A stretch of DNA of 64,000 nucleotides from Collybia mongolica. Its lineage: Eukaryota > Basidiomycota > Agaricomycetes > Agaricales > Clitocybaceae. Shown here in pieces: positions 1-11,912 of this stretch. Under the pieces are notes generated by a model that was not told the DNA's origin, did no database searches, and saw only the letters and a program-made list of their open reading frames with translations. The first letter of the stretch is position 1, and every line of letters starts with the position of its first letter. Both the position numbers and the translations under genes were made by a program. The stretch lies in contig JAAXNY010000006.1 of NCBI GenBank assembly GCA_013420905.1, positions 496,001-560,000 on the forward strand, in the 5' to 3' direction.

Positions 1-1046
1 GTGCACACCGCACCGCACCGCGTGCTGTGTGGTGGACTCGGGATCTGGTTTGTGTGCATGCTTTGGAAGGGGGATATGACAAGTATGTAAAACACGGCAC
101 CGAAATAAGAACACTTGGGAACTCGACGCCGGCACCAACGCTACGACCAGCGGGCTCGTCATCCCCCGCGGAGTCCGGATGGAAGCATTACTAGAAACCC
201 TGTAACCCTTCTATACACCTCAAGCAGCAGGTTACTAGTGTAGTAGTACCGCGGTACAAGGAGCGCACGGAGCAAGTCTGCTCGTGCGGCGGCCCGGGGA
301 GCTTGTGCGATGAAGGATTTGAGCTTGGGTGCTACTGGCTGGCGTTTCGGGCCTTGTGTTATCGTGCCAAGTCGGGTGGGGGGGTTGCAAATGGTGTGTC
401 ACATCATGGGAGCGTGATGTTTCGTGTTCCCAACGTTCTGGGCTCCGGTCGGCTGGGGTCTTGTCTGCTCAACTATGTCGGACCTGGCACTTTGGAGGGG
501 AGGACGCTCTAAAAGGGCTCATTCCATGTTTATCTCGCCGGAAAAAGGACTTTGGACTGCGTTAACTGCATAGCGGCCTGCCTGTCGAACTCGACTGCAG
601 GGATCCTCTCATGGCATAGCAACGGTGACCCCCCTCATGATCAAGGTGGATCCCTTACGGGTTCTGGCGCTCATTATTGACGACTTGGCCTGTGGTCCTA
701 CGAAAAGTCTTGACTTGCATATACGAGTTCTTTTTTGTGTCCCCCCCTTTGCGGTCCACATTTGGCGTTACATCGACATCGATATTGGCATTGGACAGTG
801 AAACTCGAGTCTCGGGTGAGGCCTTTTCAAATTTGAATTATGAACGTTCATGCCCAACTGAGAGTGTTGAGCTGGAGTTTGATGCTTCTTGTCGTTGATG
901 GCCATGGGCTTGGGGCCGTCTTTAGATGCGGTCTTTTTTAAAAATACAATGGAGGAGATCGACAGACCCTGGTGTTCTAAGAGATATTGTCTCGTCTTTG
1001 CGATGCGGTGGCTGGTGTCATGGTTTTTTTGCAGGCCTCATCCACG
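1..1046. other. no gene recognised
   Basis: Short overlapping open frames occur, but none shows a recognisable motif, a signal peptide or a consistent exon-intron structure. This stretch probably lies upstream of, or belongs to the decayed flank of, the GMC relic that follows. Confidence 0.5.
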
Positions 1047-1950
1047 ATGCCTTACCTTTTGCGTTTTTGTTCATTCTTAACCTTGATTTTGGGACTGTCT
1101 GTCCAGGCAGCGACAACATTTGATCATGTAATTGTTGGTGGGAGGCTACGGCTCTTGCATTAGCCGCCAGGCTATAGGAGGGCATATCGAAATCGGTAGC
1201 TGTCCTGGAAGTCGGCGGAACGTGAGTCTACTTAGTAGCTTTACTAACGGCTTAATGTTGGAAAAGTAAGGTGATCATTACAAGTAGAATGGATCTAGAC
1301 ATGGCCCATTTAATGTAGGTACCACGAAGCTCAAATATCACCGAGTGCGACTCAGTCTCGATAGCTTTGGGACTGCGGAAGGCGGGCCCCCAGGGTCATG
1401 CGGGCAAGAGCGAACACTGTTCCTTCCCATTGGAAACTCTGCTTTTTAATTCTCATAATAATTCTCATATTTGATCCTGTTTTCCACGGATCCTCTGGCG
1501 CGATCGCGCATTCGTTTCAAGCTCTGAGCATTTCGAGGTACGGTGGCTGGGCTTTCTTATTCTGCCAATGGCCCAGTCGACTTGAAACCGATGAAAATGA
1601 GCTTTTTCCTGATGCGGTCGTTCCGAATTTGCGCTCACTTGGGATAGAGATAGAGATAAACTTTGATATCAATGGTGGTAGGCATAACTGCCCAAGCTGG
1701 AATTACTTGGTAAATTCGTAAAGCTTCTTGCTTCGACACGAGACTCATGGGCACTGAACAGGCAAATTTACCCGATACGAGCACTAGGCCCTATGTTGTG
1801 TCTGGTTATTGTACGACCTTCGCCCAAGATGTGCCCCTGAGGCTCTTTGTGGATCCGCCTGTAGCCAACCGTACGAACCTGCGCGCGATGACGGACAGTC
1901 ATGTCTCTAGGATCGTATGGTCGAAGGAGAAGGCTTTTGAAGGCGAATAA
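1047..1950 (+). pseudogene. GMC oxidoreductase relic, tandem copy of the next gene
   Basis: A start codon at 1047 opens a hydrophobic signal-like leader that runs into FDHVIVGG, the start of the FAD-binding Rossmann motif of GMC oxidoreductases. The frame is then lost by one base. The continuation (TALALAARL) hits a stop at 1175-1177 before VAVLEV. Further relics lie downstream: HGSSGA, NGGRHNCPSWNYLV (about 1660-1710), LPDTSTRPYVVSGY (about 1765-1810) and PPVANRTNL (about 1855-1890). Each lines up in order with a segment of the GMC gene at 2521-5425 (for example NGGRHNGASWDFL and LPVANRTNL). The C-terminal half with both catalytic histidines is not found. The acceptor used by the neighbour in front of LPVANRTNL appears lost here (tgtgg instead of tgtag). 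I read this as an old tandem duplicate that no longer encodes an enzyme. Confidence 0.8.
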
Positions 1951-2444
1951 CCTTGTGCGAGGATGTACAGATTGAACACCAAAAGTCGACATGTAGAGCT
2001 TTGAGATAAGATAAGCAGTGAGAACGTCCGGCTTTTGCCGGATGACCCAATGCCTTGGAAACATCCCCCACTCTGGGTTGAAAAAAAAAACCAATGAGTA
2101 CCCCCCTGGCAGGCCGTGAAATCTGGGGATCTAAATATTCAACCAAGTCAACATTTTTTCACCGCCTATCCAAGCAATTCGTACGTACGATTAGGAGAAA
2201 TGTAAACAATACATGTCAGTGCCCGTGCCCAACCTATGCGTCCATCAGCACTAATTTCGGATTATTAGGCATTCTCTGAACTCTGCCCGAAGATTTGACC
2301 AGTTAGAATGAATCCAAGGACTTGGTCAATCAAACACCGGTCCGAATATGAAATGTGCAACCTGAATTTCGACCTTCTAAAAGCGAGTTCTTTTTGGTCT
2401 TGAGACCTGCAACTTCGACACGGCCCGTGAGATTCAATACGTTT

Positions 2445-2454
2445 TATATATAAA
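2445..2454 (+). promoter_or_regulatory. TATA box of the secreted GMC gene
   Basis: TATATATAAA lies about 67 bp upstream of the ATG at 2521, a spacing similar to the other TATA-like boxes in this window. Functional role is inferred. Confidence 0.5.
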
Positions 2455-2520
2455 GCGATGTCGTGGTGGGGTCGAACCCTACTTGACCTGCTATCCGGTA
2501 ACGAGTAGTCGTCACGGTCG

Positions 2521-5425
2521 ATGTTCACGATGGTCTACCTCATGGCCCTGGCCGCCTTGTTTCTAGGCCCTTTATGCGTTGTATTACCCTATGCACCAAT
2601 AGTGCTACCCGCTACAGTTGACTACGTCATTGCAGGCGGAGGTGCCACAGGATTGCCACTAGCAGTAAGACTATCGGAAGATCCATCGAAGACTGTTGTG
2701 GTTCTGGAAGCCGGTGAGAGGTACGTGAATTTGGTGGTATGGAAGGAAAGCTCTTCCTTAAGTTGAGTCGGACCAGTGGCATTGGGAAGTATGGCCTTGT
2801 TACACTTTCCTTGGCTAAACAGCCCCCCTCATTCCATGTTTTCTAGCCCAAATATCACGGACTTGCGTCTGAATCGTGGCAACTTTGGCACCGACAACGA
2901 TTGGCAATTTGTCACCGTCCCACAAGTTGATGTTAGTAACCGTGTTCAAGCACAAGTCCAAGCACGAGTCTTAGGGTGAGCTTCTTTAATCGCTCCGCTT
3001 TCTTATGCATCTTCTTACATACACCGCCAGTGGTGGTTCGGCGATTAACTCGGGAATGTATCTTCGGTGGGTATTACTGATGGGTTTATTGTTGTTTTCC
3101 TTGCTCATCCCAGTAGTGGGAATAAGATAGAGTACGATGTTCTGGAGACTTTAGGTGCAACTGGCTGGAATTGGGACTCCATGTTTTCCGCAGTCAAGAA
3201 GGTGCGCCCTCTATGCATGGCTTTCAAAGGCGTGGATCTAATTGATAGGCTTTGTGCTCAGAGTGAACGCTTCTTCCCGCCCACTGCCGAAGAAAATCCG
3301 AGCTCTGGGCCTCACATTCAACCGTGATTTCCACGGCTTTGCTGGTCCTGTAGCGTTGTCAATCCAAGCACAAAATGTGTCAAGGTACATATGATCTTCC
3401 TGTATCCAGGACTTATTACACATTTTAACGTAGATTCTTCCCCGAGTTTGCCATCCCAACACTTCGCGCGCTCGGCCATGACATAAACCCTGACCCAAAT
3501 GGTGGAAGGCATAATGGTGCTAGCTGGGATTTTTTGGTATAGCTTCCTTGCGATAACTTTTTAATGATTGGCTTGACAACCAATGCCTTCCAGACAGCAT
3601 TACCTGATACAAGTACTAGATCATATGCTGTTTCAGGATACTGTGCGCTTCCTAATATTTACCTCGCCGTCTGTTGCAGAATAACTGGCGTCCTGTAGAT
3701 CTGCCAGTCGCTAACCGCACCAACTTGATTGTTATGACGAGTAGTCATGTATCGAAAATTTTGTGGGCTCCGGATACGACAAAAAACGGCCTTTTGACTG
3801 CGACCGGCATCGAATACCTGGACTTGAAGGAAGTGGGAGGTCCACAGCCCAAAATAATTGTCAGTCGTGATTGAATCTAATGTCTCAATACGCCCTCGTT
3901 AATTTAAAAATTCCAGAATGCTACGAATATTATCCTCAGTGGAAGTGCCTTGAATACCCCAAAGATTTTGGAGCTCAGTGGTGTGGGCGACCCAAGCATT
4001 CTACAAAGGTATTGCCCATTTTGTAAACACTAATGTCGATATGAACACCACCCTAGTGTTGGAATCATGACCAGGGTGAATCTCCCAGGTGTTGGGGCGA
4101 ACCTTTGCAACCGTGAGTCTTTTCATTCCCTCTCCAAAGTCATGTGGCTAACTTTCTGTTCGAGCATAGAACCTATTACCGCTGCCTCTTATCTCGTCAA
4201 AAATGGCACCGTTGATGGTACTTTCATTTCCCTTTCTCTCTTTCCAATCTGGAAAATTGACCGCATGATTGAAGCTGGAAATGCTATCCGTTCAGCCATT
4301 ATCAATGTCCAACCCTTCAATAAATATTTGAATGCCACAGACCTCCAACGCTCTAGCAGAATGTTGTCCGATCCCCCAGCAGGGCTATCGGAACCTCAGT
4401 TTAGAGTCATGAAGAGGATGATTAAATCTACAGACGTCCCACAAATGGAATTTGCTTGGGTTTGTCCCGAATCTCAGTCTATTCCACAACTCTTGACCCA
4501 GCTCCTTGTCCCGCAGAATATCGCAGCGGGCTCAAATAACATCTCCACTCTTACCTTTGACAGAATTATCCTTCTGAAACCACTCTCCCGTGGATTTGTG
4601 GTATATTTCTAATCCATCCTCACATCATTGTGAACTACTTACATCGAGTGTGTTTTTTCTCAGCACATTAATTCCACAAACCCTATGGATCCACCAGTCA
4701 TTGATCCTAAATAGTACGTTCCTGAGCCTCAGCTCCTAGTTGTAGCACTTATGTGAAGGAAAGTTTAAATTCACCTCATGACAAGGTACATGACTTATTA
4801 CCCATCAATTCGGCCTCGCACTTTCTTAAAATAAATGAGATTTCAGTTTGTCTTCGCAAAGGCTGTGGAATACACTCGAACGATCGTCAATACAGAGCCT
4901 CTCAAGAGCATAATTGAAGGTGCGGCTTCCTGCCTAAGAATTCCTAGGTCTCATTTACGACCTGGTGATACAGGGCCGGTCGTTCCTGGAAGTTCTGTTC
5001 AAACAGAAGATGATTTCTTTGACTACGTCAATACGCAATCCCAATCCGAGTGAGTGAGCCGAACTGCTTTCCGATTTTTTATTGCCCCGTGTTGACCTCC
5101 CGACAACCAAACAGACACCATTTCGTTGGAACGTCTGCCATGACCCCTCGTTCTCAAGGGGGTGTAGTCGACCCGTCCCTCGTTGTGGTAAATCTTCATC
5201 TCTACACTCTACTATCAAACCTGAAACTCACTGGTAACCCCTAGTTTGGAACCTCGAACGTGCGAGTCGCCGATTTATCGGTCATTGCCAATATTCCTGG
5301 AATACACACCGTTTCACGTACGTGGCTAGCTATAAATCATCAACAGTGATAATATAATATATTCCTTCCTAGTTGCTTACATGGTTGCCGAGAGAGCAGC
5401 TGAAATTATAAAGGCTGGTCGTTAA
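2521..5425 (+). CDS. secreted GMC (AA3-type) oxidoreductase, one frame break
   Basis: This is a flavin-dependent GMC oxidoreductase related to aryl-alcohol oxidases and dehydrogenases; the substrate cannot be read from sequence. The ATG at 2521 opens a signal peptide (MALAALFLGPL core) followed by DYVIAGGGATGLPLAVRL, the FAD-binding loop, and VVVLEAG. Later exons give VLGGGSAINSGMYLR, ILELSGVG, LPGVGANL, FVHINSTNP, and near the end HHFVGTSAM (first catalytic His) and PGIHTVSLAYMVAE (second His), ending at TAA 5423-5425. More than ten short introns are needed and nearly all junctions keep frame. The exception is the A4 run at 3293-3296. The exon reads SERFFPPTAEE and then needs one base fewer to continue as IRALGLTFNRDFHG; as given it ends at a stop about 3325. 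Either the base is an assembly error or the gene is recently disabled. A degraded tandem copy lies just upstream. Confidence 0.85.
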
Positions 5426-5619
5426 GGTATGATCCATAGCAAGCAGAATACGACTAAGTTTTTTATTCAAGTGAAAATTATGTGCCCCATTACTCCCATA
5501 CCTTGATTATCTGTATTTAGAATGAATCAAGTGTTGAGTGCAAGTATGATGCGAATGATCAAGTTCAGTTAAATTAGGATAGGCGGTGGTAGTTATATAT
5601 CGACATGTCCGGTAATAAT

Positions 5620-6167
5620 TCACGCATCCCCCTTGCAGTTTAGCTCGGCTTCTGCTGCAGTGGCTTCCTTGCCAAGAAGATCGACAATGATAGTGGGGTC
5701 AGTGAACTCCGTCACACTAAGAATCTTGTCGTTCTCAAAGGTGAAGCTGAAGTGGTATTCGTTCTTCCATCGAAATCCATGAGTGGTCCTCCCATCAGCA
5801 GTGGTCTGCAACATGTTAGTCCCCTTGTTCCTGCGTGGAGGAGGAAATACTGACATAAAATTGAATTGCGTTAATTCCTTCGACAATGTCTTCGGGTTGA
5901 GGTAACGAAATCTAGACCGTCTGTCTCAGTACACGTTATAATTAAGCTAGCACGACGAGGAAAACCTACATTGAAATTCTCGATTGGAGCTTCTGATAGT
6001 CGCACCAAGTACGGTTCCTTTCCAACAGGTTCATATCCCAGACTTGCGGGTCGAAGTCGACTTATGAAGTTGTCTGACATCAAAGGTCGCATTTGATCCA
6101 CAGATAGGGTATTAGTGTAGGTAATCCATGCGAAAGCAAGCTTGAGGTGGGTGGAGACAGCAACCAT
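5620..6167 (-). CDS. NTF2/SnoaL-like small protein, frame break
   Basis: Read on the minus strand from ATG 6167. Exon 1 gives HLKLAFAWITYTNTLSVDQM and continues to APIENFN. A 58-nt intron (donor GTAGGT, acceptor CTAG) leads to ISLPQPEDIVEGINAIQF. The C-terminal part has TTADGRTTHGFRWKNEYHF and SVTEFTDPTIIVDLLGKEA. The pattern of short length, an F/Y-W-K-N-E-Y strand, then EF-D and a helical end fits fungal SnoaL/NTF2-like folds, whose members act as small-molecule isomerases, cyclases or lyases, or as non-enzymatic proteins. The two halves lie in different frames: at the C4 run 5821-5824 (GGGG in the gene) one G too many separates STQEQG from TNMLQTTADG. It may be a pseudogene or a sequencing error. 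Its proximity to the GMC gene and PKS locus suggests, but does not show, a tailoring role. Confidence 0.6.
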
Positions 6168-6206
6168 TATGGACTTGGACTCTGGAGGTCCTCGAGAACG
6201 TGCCGC

Positions 6207-6217
6207 CTTTTATACCC
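6207..6217 (-). promoter_or_regulatory. TATA box of NTF2-like gene
   Basis: GGTATAAAAGG on the minus strand lies about 40-50 bp upstream of the ATG at 6167. Confidence 0.55.
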
Positions 6218-6329
6218 TGGATGCACAGCGCTCGACCCACTTTACGATGTTTATCAATTGCCACCTGAATAATCATCATAATGCCAAAGGTACCGGCAAG
6301 GATCGCATGGAGAAACATGACTAGCCGAT

Positions 6330-7123
6330 GCTATCATGCGTAATGGTTTTGTGAGGTTTCAAACTCAAAGGCGACGCCATTCTCTTTGTGTGTTGCTCTT
6401 TTTCGAAACGATATGTATACTCGACCATTCTTGTTGCTTTCTGGATGCTACAGAAACGCGGAGACTCCTCCAGTCGATAAACCAAATTGACAACGATCTT
6501 CGCTTCCTGGATTCAATTGGCGAGGATCAGTGTTGTCTTGGATAAAGATCATATAATGAGGATTTCCAGGGACTCTACGTCAAAAATGATCCGTGTGGGG
6601 AATTTGAAGAGTGTCGGTGTTTGTGTGGCGGTATCTTTATATATGTTGGCGAGGTTGTGTGGAGTTCAAGTCCGGTTGGAACGGAATTGGATCGCAGAAT
6701 TTATCAGTGGGAATCTAATTTTAGGGAATATGATGCATCAGCCCATACTGTCATATTCATGTATCAATTGACTCTGCTTACTGTTAAAGCCTCAGTAAGA
6801 AAATAAGTCTCACAAATGTCTGGCGAAAGTCACATAAATATCAAATTTGACTAAAATGTCATTTCTACTATGGCCTTTTTTTAGTTATATAATAGTCAAT
6901 TGTAATCTTTCAGATTGTACAGACTTGTGCATAACTATACATTGTCATTTGTGTAACTAAATTTTGACTATACCAGTACAAACAAGACTTAGTAAAGGCG
7001 AATTTTCGTCACACCAAAGTCAAGTACAGTCAAGGAAACATCAAATATATTACGAGCGTATTAATATATATATATACTACGACAATGCAGTCCCCCTTTT
7101 CCCTTTTCGTTGCTAATAGAAAG
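6330..7123. other. AT-rich intergenic stretch
   Basis: AT-rich sequence with short A/T runs, including repeated TA steps about 7060-7080. Small open frames here carry no recognisable motif or splice structure. I see no gene. Confidence 0.5.
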
Positions 7124-9493
7124 TTAAATATGTATTAATCCATCCAACTGAACAGTACTCACATTTACTGGGGCATTAATTTCATCACTTGATGGAATAT
7201 TTGTTGATGAAAGGATAGCACTAATAAAGTCTTGAAATTTTGGATTAGAAAAAAAAAATTGAAGTGGAAAAAAAACATACCAGCTTTTTTGGGATATCGC
7301 TGTGAGACTGTGATGGCATGGTTTCGAACCCATGCTTTTAAATCATCTACAACAAGAGCCTTATTATTTAAGATTAACTAACCTGATTAATGTGAGTAAA
7401 TTAAAAACATACCTGCAGTGCTTTCTGTTTGTGATTATCAGCTGGTGCTGGTGGAGGTATAGCAGAGGCAGAAGTCTGATATTTAATGAGTTTGGCAAGA
7501 GGCCTGTACAATGGGTAATAACAGACCTGGGATTGTTGTGGAGCTTGGGGGATTTGATCAGATGTGAGGGTAGTGAGTGTTTTGATGACGCAATCAAGAT
7601 ACACATCACTCGCGTACGATTGGGCCTGGATACCTCGTTTGCGACAAAGGTGTCGCGCGACTCGACGTGTTTTGATCACAGCGGCAATTAAACAGCAGGC
7701 AGCAGCAACATTACCTATTGCGCCCCAAGAGACCAGGACCGAGGCGATGGTTTGCGAGCCGGCTGTGAACTGGTGGTGTCCCCAGCCTGCGTTGGTGCTG
7801 TCTTCGTCCAGTTCAAGATCGTTCGGGTCGGCATTTTCGATACGAGACACAAAAGCGATAACCTCGCGAGAGGTTTCGCGGGGGTTCTGTTCAGCAGCGG
7901 CCATGGTGGCAAGGTGGTCAAGAAGAGGGGGGGCCGCTTTCATTGCTGGAAAATCGGTCGCAAAGATATCTAAAGGAATGAGTGAAAAAGAACATTAAGA
8001 AAAAAATTGACTATACCAATTAAATTCGTCACTACAAAGGTGTCATGAGTAGAATGATAAAAATGTATCGGAGCTACATACGGGAGGGGTTCACAGAGAT
8101 ATACGCGGTATTATTTCGCGTCTCCGTGGGGGTCGTCGGGTTCGTCGTCGTCGTGTCCATCGCATTCGTGTCTTGAGAAGGCGGATTAGGGGTCGGGGAT
8201 GTTGAATTAAGGATGGCGAGGTCATCAATTATATCGAAATCTGTTGGCATCGCATTTCGTTAGTATACTATTAATTGAAAGCAAGAGAACGTACCGTTTT
8301 TGCCTTGAGAGCTTTCCCCCCCCCTTATCCCCTGTCCGTGGTTTCTTCGCCGCCGATGTCATTGTGTGGTTTGAGTCCGATCGGGGGCGCTTCACCAGGT
8401 TTGCGTAGTCATCCGGATTGTTGAACACCATGTTCGAGTTCGGCGGATCATTGCATGGTGGGGTAACCTTCAACTGAGGTACAGCCGATGAGCCGCTCTG
8501 TTGAGAGCCATCCGAACTGGCCTGAGACAGGCGGCGCGCTCGACCTTTTCCCTTCCCTGTTGTAGACCGCTTCCGTGACCGTACTGTGGCATTGTAGGAA
8601 TTGAAATGCTGCATGAACATATGCTTGGCCTTCCAATTGCCAGAGCACAGCTGCAGCTCGGGATGCATCTGCTCAAGTGTTTGGATAACACCTGAGAGCT
8701 GGGTGGGGTAGCAAGTCTTGTACCACGAGAACGTCCGAATTTCCGTACCGCCTAACGAACGACTGTTCTTGCGATACCGTGTGGGATCGTTTGCTGGTGG
8801 TGGGAGAATCTGTAAGTTCGTTTCAGCAAGCGCCGCTGTGTCAGTCCGAATGCTGTTGTATTTTTCAGTCGAAATGAGGCTGCCGTCCTCGTTTCGAATG
8901 GCGAGGTTCATGGTGGGGCGAGAGTTGTTGGATTTGTTTGGTGCGGAGAGGGGATCCTTTCGGCAGTCCCCCACCTCCCAGAGGACTTTGAATGGGAGGT
9001 GGGGGGGCCGTGTTGCTGAACGAACGTTGATGAAGCTGGGACTAGCACTACCGGACCCCGATTGTACCTGTGAAATTGAATCACTGGGAGCCAGTGATTG
9101 CGAATGAGATTCGGCACTAGGTCTAGGGTTCAGGAAATGAGCTGAGAACTGAAAGAAAAAATATGTAGTGACGCACGGAATTTGAGACCCTGTCTGGAGC
9201 ATCCTCAATTCTGCCTTCAACCTTTCAGTATCTTGAACCGCAACCATTAATTGCTTTTGGCTTTCCAGTAGCATCTGCGCAAGTTCATAAGCTCGATTAT
9301 TTGAGACCCGTAAATCGTCGATGATTCTATAGAGATCCAACAAGTCGAGGTGGCCATTTGTCGTGGGTGCTGGGGGTTGTGGGGCTGCGTTGGGGCTCGT
9401 CAGGGGATTAAAGAGTGGTAGTGTACCAAGAAAGACCGGAGGCGCGTTGGGACTGCGCCCTAAATCATTAGAGTTCGTTAAATAATTAGACAT
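7124..9493 (-). CDS. unrecognised multi-exon protein with N-terminal helix region
   Basis: Starts at ATG 9493 (MSNYLTNSNDLGRS). The N-terminal third holds a predicted helical or coiled-coil stretch (LYRIIDDLRVSNNRAYELAQ and following, about residues 50-105). A conserved-looking block follows with FSWYKTCYPTQLSGVIQTL and HPELQLCSGNWKAKHMFMQH, then a basic Ser/Lys-rich tail with RSRKRSTTGKGKGRARR, possibly nuclear. Open frames at 8250-8070, 7970-7410, 7345-7270 and 7240-7124 join through consensus introns (for example GTATGT to TTTAG and GTATGT to TTGTAG) into one reading ending with STVQLDGLIHI. The first big exon connects to these only if the C9 run at 8316-8324 is read as eight; as given, splicing leads to an early stop (QKRFRYN). 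It could therefore be one broken gene or two adjacent genes. I do not recognise the family. Confidence 0.5.
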
Positions 9494-9884
9494 GGTAATT
9501 TGAACCAGCCAACAAACCTGCTGTTTAACATGTAACAGTGCGCAGGTCCCTTCAGGGTCATAGTTACGTGGAGATATTTTTGATAACGTTTTGTGCCTTT
9601 TTTATGAGGGATTGGTGCCACGGTATAGCACGTACGTAAATGCCGATACTGCCTGTGGAAAGCTGTAAGTTACGGCTAATATTTCATAATACAAACTATT
9701 CACAATGCAATAGACATCGAACTTCACGTCCCGTGCAACAGAATACAATAGAATTTTGTACATCAGGCGAGGTGCAATGAGCGCAGACAGTTACTGGAAT
9801 CATTTTTCGTAGGGGAGAGAGTGGGTACGTATCAGATTATATTTCTTTCTTCAACGCCGGATCATTGTTTCGGGGGCCACTACA
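9494..9884. other. intergenic, nothing seen
   Basis: This stretch runs between the start of the unrecognised gene and the 3' end of the membrane-protein gene. No open frame with support and no clear repeat. Confidence 0.5.
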
Positions 9885-11338
9885 TCAATGAGGGGGGTGT
9901 GGAAGGTTATCATTGACGTAATTTCTTCGCGTCGTAGCCCTGTCACGAAGATGAAGTCTTTTTGGTACTGAAGGCAGTTGTGATGGTGACACAGGCGGAG
10001 AGGGCTCAAAGTAAGCGGCAATAACGGAATTGGTCACACCGTCGTGCCCATCGAAGAACCCCGCAGATGAGGGGACAATGGGTGGCAAATGATAGCTTGA
10101 AGATAGAATCGAGCGACTGGACGGTGGTCTCGGAAGCTTTGTGGGGCTGGGGGCTGGGTGCGCGGTATGATGAGGAACTGGCAAAGACTCCCTGGTTGAG
10201 CGTTTTGGCGTTATGTAGGCCTCGACCGGCATGAACAACGGCACAGGAGCTAATACAGGGTGCGCTGCTTCTTCTTTATCGAGGGAGTTCAGGGCGTGTT
10301 CGATATCGCCAACGGGCTTGCTATTTCGACTAGAATCACGCGATATAGAGAGCTTCTGGACGTTACTTCGGCGCTCCTGTCGCAGTTTATAGCGTTGGCG
10401 GATCGCAAGGCCTCCTGCAATGATGAGGATGGCAGCAAAAACTGCAAGAGGAATGGTATATGCTGCTGTGGCCACTGCCCTGCGGGCTACAAGTACATTT
10501 GGGACAGGTGCTGTAGTAGAGGGTGTGACGGATCCAGCCGCACTCAGAGTATGAAAGGGAGATCCTGGGGAAGACCTATTGGTCGTCAAGGATATTGGAT
10601 CGTCTGATAATGGCCTGGGTACTACAGGTACTAGTCCAATGGTGGGATCAATTTTACCACTGGATTGGGTGGTGTTTCCTTCAGCAGGCCTTGAGCCTAA
10701 AGGAGCCTGGGGCGAATCTGTGACAGAGAGATCGCCTTCGGTGGCCGCAAGCGATATTGAAGCTGTACATATGTAATTAGATCCTTTAAACATCCTCTAA
10801 CTGGAACTTTATAGCTTACGGATTAGTGAGAATGTCGGTGATTCATATTTGAACCCATATTCATCCTCCATTTGCAGAATATACTTGTCTCGTGATTGTA
10901 CTTTTGGGCTAACCCTGGGTGGGTGAATTGTATGTCAGCTAAGTTCAACGGAGATTGAAAGTCCACAGAAGCCTCTCACAGCGATATAGAGTACGATCCA
11001 GCATTTTGTGTGACCGGAGGCCAGATCGCTGAGCTACATTCGTTGCTATCTTCCGGATCTTTTGAACTTTCCTGCCTCGCTCTTTCTGTATCATTGCTCG
11101 AAGATATGCAAAGACGAAATGATGGCGAAAGAACCGTCTGCTCGGCGTTCCACGCCCCGATAATTTTATCGCCAGGGCCGAATGAATCGGTCTCCTTAGG
11201 ACGCAGCCAGTCGACGGTCGCCTTCCTACTCTGGGTTGTCCCTACAATAGCGGCAATAAGCAAAGCTAATGGCCACTTTATAAGAAGCATAGAGGTCAGG
11301 AATGGAGAGGGGAAAAGGCCGTCAAGGCGTGAATTCAA
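9885..11338 (-). CDS. single-pass membrane protein with Ser/Pro-rich tail
   Basis: Exon 1 encodes MLLIKWPLALLIAAIVGTTQ, a clear signal peptide. This ATG at 11290 is more likely than the upstream one at 11338. The ectodomain has W-LRP-D-FGPGDKIIGAW and LSPSFRLC. Two introns join the exons in frame: donor GTGAGAGG to acceptor CCACCCAG, then GTAAGCTA to GTACAG. They give the middle exon VSPKVQSRDKYILQMEDEYG and then FSLIPSISLAATEGD. A Thr/Ser-rich stalk leads to one transmembrane helix (AYTIPLAVFAAILIIAGGLA) followed by basic residues (RQRYKLRQERR), so the tail of about 150 residues should be cytosolic. The tail is rich in Pro and Ser (LPVPHHTAHPAPSPTKLP). The layout resembles fungal cell-surface sensor or adhesion-type proteins, but no specific family is recognised. 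Confidence 0.75.
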
Positions 11339-11912
11339 AGAAAGAGAGAAAAAAAAGAACGACCTGCGCTCGGTGAAGGGAAGAAAGAAAGGAGTAAAAA
11401 TGAGGCTGACAACCCCTGATGTTAGCTCTACTTTTCATTATTGTTCGTTGAACCAGCAGCCCGGCATGTGGAACAAAACTGAATGTAAAATTCATTTTGG
11501 CAATTTGCAGTGCTATGTTCAGTGTTTAACGGTTCTGTAACATTCCTGCTTGTGTCGGTGGTGTATATACCACTGATGATGATACATTCCTTCGTACCAT
11601 CGAAGAGAAGCCGCGTCCTGGCTCCATGTATAAGTCATCGTCGTCCCGAAGTTGAAGTATAAAGAACTGCGATCCCCGACGTTTGTCCACAGGGGGATGT
11701 CTTTTCGTTGGACTTCGAACACTGATCCCCCCGTAATTAAATCCCCGGGACTTGTTTTGGTGGTAGAGTCCGTTGTGTAGATGTCCAGCATGTTCCAGCT
11801 ACTGATGGCCCTGGCTTTTTGTCACCCGCGACGATGGCAATGAATTTCAACTCTGTCAAACAGTTGGAGGCCCAAGCAGATATATGAGATGATTGGATGC
11901 TAGACATACCCT
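11339..11912. other. gap with unassigned open frame
   Basis: A minus-strand open frame at 11519-11791 (90 codons) contains protein-like stretches (SSLYFNFGTTMTYTWSQD), but all three minus frames are largely open here and no splice structure decides between them. It may be a gene fragment. The rest is the upstream region of the membrane-protein gene. Confidence 0.3.

Noticed and set aside
3600..3700. Apparent second frame break in the secreted GMC gene after SGY
   Set aside because: Resolved by a 56-nt intron ending CCTGTAG, giving SGYY-LPVANRTNL in frame.
4730..4850. Apparent stop in the secreted GMC gene before FVFAKAVEY
   Set aside because: Resolved by two introns with a small exon reading YLNSPHDK, all sites canonical.
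10260..10607. Cys-rich plus-strand open frame
   Set aside because: Antisense to the transmembrane region of the membrane-protein gene; cysteines arise from the reverse of Ala/Thr codons.
11010..11540. 176-codon plus-strand open frame
   Set aside because: It is antisense to the first exon of the membrane-protein gene, which has a signal peptide and good introns.
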